From assembly GCA_030692685.1 (NCBI GenBank), contig JAUXZO010000165.1:1-64000 (forward strand): a stretch of DNA of 64,000 nt, given 5' to 3'. Below the pieces are notes generated by a model. It did no database searches, was not told the origin of the DNA, and saw only the letters and a program-made list of their open reading frames with translations. Positions 1-6,183 of the stretch are shown here, in pieces. This stretch comes from Acidovorax sp. (GTDB lineage: Bacteria > Pseudomonadota > Gammaproteobacteria > Burkholderiales > Burkholderiaceae_C). How positions within the stretch are numbered: the stretch's first letter is position 1; every line of letters starts with the position of its first letter. A program made the translations under genes and the position numbers.

Positions 1-28
1 GCGCGCAGCGCTGGGGACGCAGACAGTG

Positions 29-83
29 GGGTCGCCTTTTCTTTGGTGACTTTCTTTTTGGCGACGCAAAAGAAAGTTACTCG
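29..83. repeat. Hairpin-forming intergenic repeat
   Basis: A short inverted repeat: the arm at about 47-59 (GACTTTCTTTTT-like) is complementary to the arm at about 68-80 (AAAAGAAAGTTAC). Similar pieces are common between genes in betaproteobacteria. No coding function is visible; it could also form part of a transcript end. Confidence 0.5.
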
Positions 84-146
84 CATGCCGGGCGACTCCC
101 GGCCTCCGCCCTGAAACCAAGCATGCCTTCCCAACCAGCACGCCCC

Positions 147-215
147 GGCTTCGACAAGCTCAGCCCGAACGGATGGGGCGCGGCGCCCAGGCTTCGCCAG
201 GCTCAGCCCGAACGG
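147..215. repeat. Family B repeat (TTCGACAAGCTCAGCCCGAACGG), two units
   Basis: Two direct units of the widespread TTCGACAxGCTCAGCCCGAACGG repeat lie at 147-172 and 190-215, the second slightly degenerate. The same family recurs at 5998, 9720, 25199 and 58980 in this window. The rest of 1-383 holds only repeats and the operator described below, with no convincing gene. Confidence 0.75.
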
Positions 216-230
216 TTTCGTAGCTCATTC

Positions 231-285
231 GCTATAAAAAATATAGCTATCAGCGCTTGATCAATAAGCGCTAGAGGCCAAAAAG
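231..285. repeat. Family A repeat (AGCGCTT-AAGCGCT palindrome), copy 1
   Basis: It contains the core AGCGCTTGATCAATAAGCGCT, flanked by AGCTAT on one side and AGGCCAAAAA on the other. It is the first of eleven copies in this window; most are intergenic and copy 2 lies inside the biotin carboxylase gene. Confidence 0.85.
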
Positions 286-335
286 TATCAAACTTCAACT
301 TCCCAAATCACCCAACATCCCCCGTACCTATTTTT

Positions 336-353
336 ACCAAGCACTTGCTTGCT
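336..353. promoter_or_regulatory. Candidate TetR operator (CAAGCA-CT-TGCTTG palindrome)
   Basis: A perfect 6-bp inverted repeat with a 2-base spacer (338-351) sits about 30 bases before the ATG of the TetR gene, the usual place for an autoregulatory site. Closely similar sequences occur before the acyl-CoA dehydrogenase (about 25074-25092) and livH (about 32240-32257). The sequence similarity is visible; the binding partner is inferred. Confidence 0.55.
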
Positions 354-383
354 AAAAATAAACAGTTTTGCTATCGTGCCCCC

Positions 384-1130
384 ATGGACTCACCCGTGCG
401 GCGCACCAGCGCCATTGCCACCGCTCCCCGCAAAACCCCCACCCGCCCCCGCAGCCGCGCTGCAGCGGCCTCTTCTGCCAATCCCGCCTCCGCCGAAAAA
501 TCACCTGCCGCCGACGAGCCCCGCCGCCGTGGCCGCCCCCGCAAAACGGCGGAAGAGCTTGATGATGGCAACCGCCGCCGCAAGCTCATGGACGGCGCGG
601 CCGTGCTGTTCCGCACCCAGGGCTTCGCCGCCACCAGCACGCGCGACATCGCAGCGGCTGCAGGCATGCACAGCGGCTCGCCCTTTTATCACTTTGAAAG
701 CAAAAGTGCGCTGCTCCACGCGGTGATGAGCGAGGGCATGACCATGGCCGCGCAGAGCCAGCAGCAGGCGCTGCAAAAGCTGGCCACCGATGCCTCGGCG
801 CGCGAGCAGTTGCGCACCCTCATCCGCCACCATTTCGAAATCCTGCTGGGCCCCCGCAGCAGTTTCATTCCTGTGATGCTGTACGAATGGCGTTCGCTCA
901 CGCCCGCGCAGCGCAAAGGCATTGCGCGGCTCAAGGACAGTTACGAGGCCGCGTGGATGCCCGCACTGGAAGCGCTGGCGGAGCAGGGCGCCCTGCAGGC
1001 GAATCCCGGCGTGGCGCGGCTGTTTATCTTCGGCGCGCTCAATTGGGCCGTGCAGTGGTTCTCGCCCAAGAAGGGCAAGTCGCTTGACGCGCTGACCGAC
1101 GAAGCTCTTGCGCTTTTCATTCATTCGTAA
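384..1130 (+). CDS. TetR/AcrR-family transcriptional regulator
   Basis: A DNA-binding repressor of 248 residues. The TetR helix-turn-helix spans about residues 66-112 (TRDIAAAAGM followed by FYHFESK), and a ligand-binding domain follows. The ATG at 384 is preferred over an in-frame TTG at 345, which lies inside the operator palindrome. Unusually, a Pro/Ala/Arg-rich extension of about 58 residues precedes the HTH and ends in RRRGRPRK, an AT-hook-like motif at about residues 47-54. The gene is followed after 17 bases by the SDR and carboxylase genes, so it probably heads and controls the atu-like operon, as AtuR does in Pseudomonas. A wider role over the liv and dehydrogenase genes is suggested by the shared palindrome. 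It might instead be a general fatty-acid regulator of the FadP or LiuQ kind. Confidence 0.85.
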   Translation: MDSPVRRTSAIATAPRKTPTRPRSRAAAASSANPASAEKSPAADEPRRRGRPRKTAEELDDGNRRRKLMDGAAVLFRTQGFAATSTRDIAAAAGMHSGSPFYHFESKSALLHAVMSEGMTMAAQSQQQALQKLATDASAREQLRTLIRHHFEILLGPRSSFIPVMLYEWRSLTPAQRKGIARLKDSYEAAWMPALEALAEQGALQANPGVARLFIFGALNWAVQWFSPKKGKSLDALTDEALALFIHS

Positions 1131-1147
1131 GCAAAGGCGGCGCCACC

Positions 1148-2086
1148 ATGTCCTCCGCGGCTCCTGTCGGCTACCAGTCTGTGTTTGCTCCGGGCTTGTT
1201 CAACAGCCGGGTGATTGTGGTGACGGGCGGTGGCTCGGGCATTGGCCGGTGCACCGCGCACGAGCTGGCGCACCTGGGTGCCCATGTGGTGCTGGTCGGC
1301 CGCAAATCCGAGAAACTCCAGACCGTTGCCGATGAGATCACCACCGATGGCGGTGCGGTGTCCTGGCATGCGTGCGACGTCCGCTCTGAAGACGCGGTGA
1401 CACTGCTGGTGCAGCAGGTGCTGGCAGCGCACGGGCACATTCATGGCCTGGTGAACAACGCGGGCGGGCAGTTCATGTCGCCGCTTGAATCGATCAGCGC
1501 CAAGGGTTGGGAGGCTGTGCTCCACACCAACCTCACCGGTGGTTTCCTGATGGCGCGCGAGTGCTACCGGCAGTGGATGACATCGAATGGCGGCTCAGTC
1601 GTCAACATCGTGGCTGACATGTGGGGCTCCATGCCGGGCATGGGGCACAGCGGCGCGGCGCGCGCGGGCATGGTCAGCTTGACCGAAACCGCCGCGCTCG
1701 AATGGGCCTGTAGCGGCGTGCGCGTGAACGCGGTGGCGCCGGGCTACATCGCATCAAGCGGCATGGACAACTACCCGCCTGCAGCCGCCGACATGTTGCG
1801 CGCCATGCCGCAGACGGTGCCGCTGGGGCGCTTTGGCAATGAGGCAGAGGTGTCGGCGGCCATTGCGTTTTTGCTCAGCCCTGCCGCCAGTTTCATCAGC
1901 GGGACGACTCTGCGTGTGGACGGCGCGCGGCCGCAGGTGCGGCTCGGCTGGCCCATGCGGGTGCCCGACGCCGCCACGCAGCAGCGCGCCGCCGTGAAAC
2001 CCTACGGGGGCTTTCACCGCGCGCAGGTGCCGCGTGTGTTTGCGTCTGCAAAGCCAACGCGAGCAGCACCCAAGGAATCCCAATGA
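1148..2086 (+). CDS. SDR-family oxidoreductase, PECR/AtuG-like
   Basis: A short-chain dehydrogenase/reductase of 312 residues. The NAD(P)-binding TGGGSGIG lies near residue 27 and NNAG near residue 103. The usual YxxxK active-site segment reads HSGAARAGM, the variant found in peroxisomal trans-2-enoyl-CoA reductases (PECR), so the canonical Tyr and Lys are replaced. The LEWACSGVRVNAVAPG block also matches PECR-like enzymes. Its tail of about 40 residues is longer than the SDR core. The stop codon overlaps the next start by ATGA at 2083, implying translational coupling with the carboxylase gene. In atu clusters, AtuB and AtuG are SDRs of this sort; the exact step here is inferred. Confidence 0.85.
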   Translation: MSSAAPVGYQSVFAPGLFNSRVIVVTGGGSGIGRCTAHELAHLGAHVVLVGRKSEKLQTVADEITTDGGAVSWHACDVRSEDAVTLLVQQVLAAHGHIHGLVNNAGGQFMSPLESISAKGWEAVLHTNLTGGFLMARECYRQWMTSNGGSVVNIVADMWGSMPGMGHSGAARAGMVSLTETAALEWACSGVRVNAVAPGYIASSGMDNYPPAAADMLRAMPQTVPLGRFGNEAEVSAAIAFLLSPAASFISGTTLRVDGARPQVRLGWPMRVPDAATQQRAAVKPYGGFHRAQVPRVFASAKPTRAAPKESQ

Positions 2087-3696
2087 CCAGCGCCTTTGCA
2101 TCGCGCTTCAACCCCGGCGCACCTGATGCGCAAAAGCGCCGCGCGGCCCTGGCTGCGCGCCTCGATGCCCTGCGCGCGCTCGAAGACCGCGCCGCTGCCG
2201 CGTCCGCCCGCTCGCTCCCCCAGTTTGAAAAACGCGGCCAGCTGCTGCCGCGCCAGCGCGTGGCGCTGCTTCTGGATGTGGGTGCGCCCTGGTTACCGCT
2301 GGCCATGCTGGCGGGCTACTTGCAAGATGTGAAGGACCCGGCCAAGTCGGTGCCCGGCGGCGGCATGATCGCGGGCATTGGCTTCGTCAGCGGCGTGCGC
2401 TGCATGGTGGTGGCCAGCGACTCGGGGATAGAGGCGGGCGCCATCCAGCCCATGGGCCTGGAAAAAATATTGCGCGTGCAAGAGATCGCTCTGCGCGAGC
2501 GCCTGCCCTTCGTGCACTTGGTCGAAAGCGCAGGCGCCAACCTCATGCGCTACCGGGTCGAAGGCTTTGTGCACGGCGGCACGCTGTTCCGCAACCTGGC
2601 GCGACTGTCGGCGGCGGGCATTCCGGTCATCACCGTGCAGCATGGCTCGGGCACTGCAGGCGGTGCGTACATGCCGGGGCTGTCCGACGTGGTCATCATG
2701 GTGCAGGGCCGCTCACGCGCGTTTCTGGCGGGGCCGCCGCTGCTCATGGCGGCTACGGGCGAGGTCGCCACCGAAGAAGAACTGGGCGGCGCCGACATGC
2801 ACACCGCCGTCTCGGGCCTGGGCGAATACCTGGCGCTGGATGACCGCGAGGCCATCGGCATGGCGCGCGACGTGGTGGCCAACACCGGCTGGGCGGCCCA
2901 GAGCCGCGCCGCAGCCGCCGCGCCGACGCTGCCCGCCGACGACCTGCTGGCCCTGATGGGGGGCGACCTGCGCCAGCCTGTGGACATGCGCGAGGTGATG
3001 GCACGGCTGGCCGATGGCTCAGAGCTGCTTGAATTCAAGGCCCGCTACGGCATGGCCACGCTCTGCGCGCAGGGCCGCATCGGCGGGCATGCCGTGGGCT
3101 TCATCAGCAACAACGGCCCCATCGACCTGGCGGGTGCCAACAAGGCCACGCACTTCATCCAGTGGATGTGCCAGCTGGGCCACCCCATCATCTACCTGCA
3201 GAACACCACGGGTTTCATGGTGGGCAAGGACAGCGAGCAGGGCGGCATGATCAAGCACGGCAGCAAGATGATCCAGGCCGTGACCAACGCCACTGTGCCG
3301 CAGATCACCATCCAGTGCGGCGCCAGCTTTGGCGCGGGTAATTACGGCATGTGCGGGCGGGGCTATGCGCCGCGCTTCTTGTTCAGCTGGCCCGGCGCCA
3401 GGACGGCCGTGATGGGCGGCGAGCAGGCTGCACGCACCATGCAGATCGTGACCGAGGCCGCACTGGCGCGCAAAGGCATCACGCCCGACCCCGCCGAATC
3501 GCAAGCCCAGTTCGACAAGATCGTGGCCGTGTTCGAGGCCCAGGCCGATGCGTTCTACACCAGCGGCCTGCTGCTGGACGACGGCGTGATCGACCCGCGC
3601 GACACGCGGGCCGTGCTGGCCTTTTGCCTGGACACGGTTACCGAGGGTGAGGCGCGCACGCCCCGGCCCATGCAGTTCGGGGTGGCGCGCATGTAG
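2083..3696 (+). CDS. atuC: Acyl-CoA carboxylase carboxyltransferase (beta) subunit, probable geranyl-CoA carboxylase
   Basis: The carboxyltransferase half of a biotin-dependent acyl-CoA carboxylase. Its 537 residues are almost exactly the length of AtuC. Visible features are the N-terminal crotonase-like lobe with GSGTAGGAYMPG at about residues 188-199, AGPPLLMAATGE, and the C-terminal lobe with NTTGFMVGKDSEQGG and GASFGAGNYGMCGR. These are shared with methylcrotonyl-CoA carboxylase beta, so substrate cannot be fixed by motif alone. Geranyl-CoA is preferred because the neighbours are a citronellyl-CoA-type dehydrogenase, a hydratase and the matching biotin subunit in atu order. It is coupled to the SDR by a 4-base overlap. 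Confidence 0.85.
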   Translation: MTSAFASRFNPGAPDAQKRRAALAARLDALRALEDRAAAASARSLPQFEKRGQLLPRQRVALLLDVGAPWLPLAMLAGYLQDVKDPAKSVPGGGMIAGIGFVSGVRCMVVASDSGIEAGAIQPMGLEKILRVQEIALRERLPFVHLVESAGANLMRYRVEGFVHGGTLFRNLARLSAAGIPVITVQHGSGTAGGAYMPGLSDVVIMVQGRSRAFLAGPPLLMAATGEVATEEELGGADMHTAVSGLGEYLALDDREAIGMARDVVANTGWAAQSRAAAAAPTLPADDLLALMGGDLRQPVDMREVMARLADGSELLEFKARYGMATLCAQGRIGGHAVGFISNNGPIDLAGANKATHFIQWMCQLGHPIIYLQNTTGFMVGKDSEQGGMIKHGSKMIQAVTNATVPQITIQCGASFGAGNYGMCGRGYAPRFLFSWPGARTAVMGGEQAARTMQIVTEAALARKGITPDPAESQAQFDKIVAVFEAQADAFYTSGLLLDDGVIDPRDTRAVLAFCLDTVTEGEARTPRPMQFGVARM

Positions 3697-3750
3697 CCGC
3701 CCACCGCCCCGGCCCTCTCGCTCACCAAAATCATCACCGAGACAAGCACC

Positions 3751-4944
3751 ATGCAGTTCACGCACGAGCACCGCGAGATCCAGAAGACCTTGAAGCGCTT
3801 TATCGATGAGGAGATCAACCCCCATGTGGACGAGTGGGAGGCGGCCGAGATCTTCCCCGCGCACGAGGTCTTCAAGAAGATGGGAAACCTGGGCTTGCTG
3901 GGCCTGTGCAAGCCCGAGGAATACGGCGGCCAGGGGCTGGACTATTCGTACAGCCTGGCCATGGCCGAAGCGCTGGGCCACATCCACTGCGGCGGCGTGC
4001 CCATGGCCATTGGCGTGCAGACCGACATGTGCACCCCGGCGCTGGCCCGCTACGGCAGTGACGAACTTAAGCGCGACTTTTTGGCACCAGCGATAGCGGG
4101 CGACATGGTGGGCTGCATCGGCGTGAGCGAGCCTGCAGCAGGCAGCGATGTGTCGGGGATCAAAAGCGTGGCCCGCAAGGACGGTGACGACTACGTCATC
4201 ACCGGCCAGAAGATGTGGATCACCAACAGCCTGCAGGCCGACTGGATGTGCATGCTGGTCAACACCGGCGAAGGCCAGAGCGGAGCGGGCGGCAATCTTC
4301 ACAAGAACAAAAGCCTGGTCATGGTGCCCATGCGCGACGGCCGCGGCGGCAAGCTCACAAAGGGCATCGAGGTGGCGCAGAAGATCCGCAAGATCGGCAT
4401 GCACAGCAGCGACACCGGGCTTATTTACTTTGACGAAGTGCGCGTGCCCCAGCGCTACCGCATTGGCGCCGAAGGCCAGGGCTTCATCTACCAGATGCAG
4501 CAGTTCCAGGAAGAGCGCCTGTGGTGCGCCGCCAGCACGCTCGAATCGCTGAACCACTGCATTCAGTGGACCATCGACTACGCGCAGGAGCGCAAGCTGT
4601 TTGGCAGCACCCTGGCCGACCAGCAGTGGGTGCAGTTCAAGCTGGCCGAGCTCAAGACCGAGGTGGAGTGCCTTCGCGCACTCACCTACCGCGCTTGCGA
4701 TTTGTATGTGCACGGGCAAGACGTGCTGGAGCTGGCCAGCATGGCCAAGCTCAAGGCTGGCCGCCTGAACCGCGAGGTGCCCGACACCTGTCTGCAGTTC
4801 TGGGGCGGCATGGGCTATACGCTGGAGAACAAGGTCTCGCGCATGTACCGCGACGGGCGGCTGGCGTCGATTGGTGGTGGTGCCGATGAAGTCATGCTGG
4901 GCATCCTTGCCAAGCTCATGGGCATCGCAAAGCGACCCGTATGA
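3751..4944 (+). CDS. atuD: Acyl-CoA dehydrogenase, probable citronellyl-CoA dehydrogenase
   Basis: A FAD-dependent acyl-CoA dehydrogenase of 397 residues with the EPAAGSDVSGI signature and the GGMGYTLENKVSRMYRD C-terminal helix region. The Glu usual near position 370 is absent (the segment reads SIGGGADEVM), and a Glu in QEERLW (about residue 254 or 255) probably serves as catalytic base, as in isovaleryl-CoA dehydrogenase. The product enters the flavoprotein (ETF) chain. Position between the carboxyltransferase and the hydratase genes matches atuD, which oxidises citronellyl-CoA to geranyl-CoA. The ATG follows a purine-rich GAGACAAG stretch. Confidence 0.85.
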   Translation: MQFTHEHREIQKTLKRFIDEEINPHVDEWEAAEIFPAHEVFKKMGNLGLLGLCKPEEYGGQGLDYSYSLAMAEALGHIHCGGVPMAIGVQTDMCTPALARYGSDELKRDFLAPAIAGDMVGCIGVSEPAAGSDVSGIKSVARKDGDDYVITGQKMWITNSLQADWMCMLVNTGEGQSGAGGNLHKNKSLVMVPMRDGRGGKLTKGIEVAQKIRKIGMHSSDTGLIYFDEVRVPQRYRIGAEGQGFIYQMQQFQEERLWCAASTLESLNHCIQWTIDYAQERKLFGSTLADQQWVQFKLAELKTEVECLRALTYRACDLYVHGQDVLELASMAKLKAGRLNREVPDTCLQFWGGMGYTLENKVSRMYRDGRLASIGGGADEVMLGILAKLMGIAKRPV

Positions 4945-4982
4945 GGGGAAAAAATTTACCCCTCAAATGTGCAGCGCGCGCA

Positions 4983-5105
4983 GTGCTGCCCCTCTCCACT
5001 CTCCCCTCGCGGGAGAGGGGTTGGGGAGAGGGGGTTGAACCAGCGCTGCGCCCCGTCCGAGGCCCCCTCTCCCCAGCCTTCTCCCACAAGGGGAGAGGGA
5101 GTGCA
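4983..5105. repeat. Inverted CCCTCTCCCC/GGGGAGAGGG repeat pair
   Basis: The gap between atuD and atuE carries several complementary CCCTCTCC and GGAGAGGG blocks that can fold into a large cruciform. This is a widespread intergenic repeat type in high-GC proteobacteria. It interrupts an otherwise tightly packed operon. Confidence 0.75.
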
Positions 5106-5140
5106 GTCAGCCCGCCGCATGCGCGCAATGCATCACTGAA

Positions 5141-5953
5141 ATGACCAAACCCCCTTTGCTCATCGACCGCGTACCGCTTGCCGTCGGCAGTGTCGAAACC
5201 TGGACGCTCAACGACCCCGCCAGCCGCAATGCGCTGTCGGAGGCGATGTTGGATGCTCTGCTGGCCGCGTCCGAGCGGGCCGCTGCCGATACCGATCTGC
5301 GCGGCGTGGTGCTGCGCGGCGCGGGCGGTCACTTTTGCGCAGGTGGCAGCTTGGGCGGTTTTGCCAAAACCATCGGCCAGCCGTTGGCTGCCGGTGAAGC
5401 CGACACGCTGGTGCCCCTGAACCGCCGCTTCGGCGCGCTGCTGCAGGCCCTGTGCGCGCTGCCTCATTGGCTCATCGTGGCGGTGGAAGGCGCGGCCATG
5501 GGCGGCGGTATGGGCCTGGTGTGCTGTGCCGACCGCGTGCTGGCCCACACCAGCGCGCAGTTCGCCACGCCCGAGGTCACGCTGGGCATCGTGCCTGCCC
5601 AGATTGCGCCGTTTGTGGTGCGGCGCCTTGGCCCTGCCGCTGCGCGGCAGTGTTTGCTGACCGGTGAGCGCTGGGATGCTGCTGCCGCCCAGCGCTTTGG
5701 CTTGGTCGACGACGTGGTGGAGGGCGACATGGATGCCGCCGTGCAGGCGGCCATTGCGCGCCATGCCGCCGCAGCACCGCAGGCGGTGGCGGCCACCAAA
5801 CGTTTGTTGCTAGCGCAGCCGGACACTCCCTTGCCAATGCTGCTGGATGAGGCCGCCATTGCGTTTGCGTACGCGCTGCGCGGGCCCGAGGCGCCGCAAG
5901 GGTTGGCTGCATTCGCAGCACGCCAGGCGCCGCCGTGGAGTGCGCAGTCATGA
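5141..5953 (+). CDS. atuE: Enoyl-CoA hydratase/isomerase, probable isohexenylglutaconyl-CoA hydratase
   Basis: A crotonase-fold protein of 270 residues, close to AtuE in size. The oxyanion-hole segments are visible as HFCAGGSLGGF near residue 65 and EGAAMGGGMGLV near residue 118, and ATPEVTLGIVP carries the second acidic region. In the terpene route it would hydrate the geranyl-CoA carboxylase product. No strong Shine-Dalgarno is seen before the ATG. The stop overlaps an ATG at 5950 (ATGA), the apparent ancestral start of the biotin carboxylase gene. Other hydratase substrates cannot be excluded. Confidence 0.83.
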   Translation: MTKPPLLIDRVPLAVGSVETWTLNDPASRNALSEAMLDALLAASERAAADTDLRGVVLRGAGGHFCAGGSLGGFAKTIGQPLAAGEADTLVPLNRRFGALLQALCALPHWLIVAVEGAAMGGGMGLVCCADRVLAHTSAQFATPEVTLGIVPAQIAPFVVRRLGPAAARQCLLTGERWDAAAAQRFGLVDDVVEGDMDAAVQAAIARHAAAAPQAVAATKRLLLAQPDTPLPMLLDEAAIAFAYALRGPEAPQGLAAFAARQAPPWSAQS

Positions 5954-6183
5954 AAAAGATCCTCATCGCCATGGAATCGGTATCAACCCACTGGAAACCG
6001 TTCACGCTGAGCTTGTCGAAGCGCCGCGCGAGGCTTCGACAAGCTCAGCCCAAACGGGTGTTTCAAGTTCAAAAATGCCGACTCCATCATTGCAGCGTTC
6101 ACGCTTTGGGTATGGCAAAGCACATCGACCGGGCATGCCCAGGGTGCCGGCGGGTGATGGCGCCGCGAGCGAGCCGCACATGA
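5950..6183 (+). pseudogene. Displaced 5' end of atuF: 77-codon leader reading frame
   Basis: The first seven codons (MKKILIA) repeat the beginning of the atuF product that starts at 6180. After these the frame runs through a family B repeat pair (5998-6056) and further non-homologous DNA. It ends with a TGA that overlaps the true atuF ATG by ATGA, exactly as atuE overlaps this frame. This looks like a duplication or insertion of about 230 bases at the original atuE/atuF junction. The frame probably serves only to carry ribosomes to atuF. Confidence 0.6.
5998..6056. repeat. Family B repeat, inverted pair
   Basis: GTTCACGCTGAGCTTGTCGAAG is followed by its reverse-orientation partner CTTCGACAAGCTCAGCCCAA, forming a hairpin. 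It lies inside the DNA that separates the duplicated atuF start codons. Confidence 0.8.
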
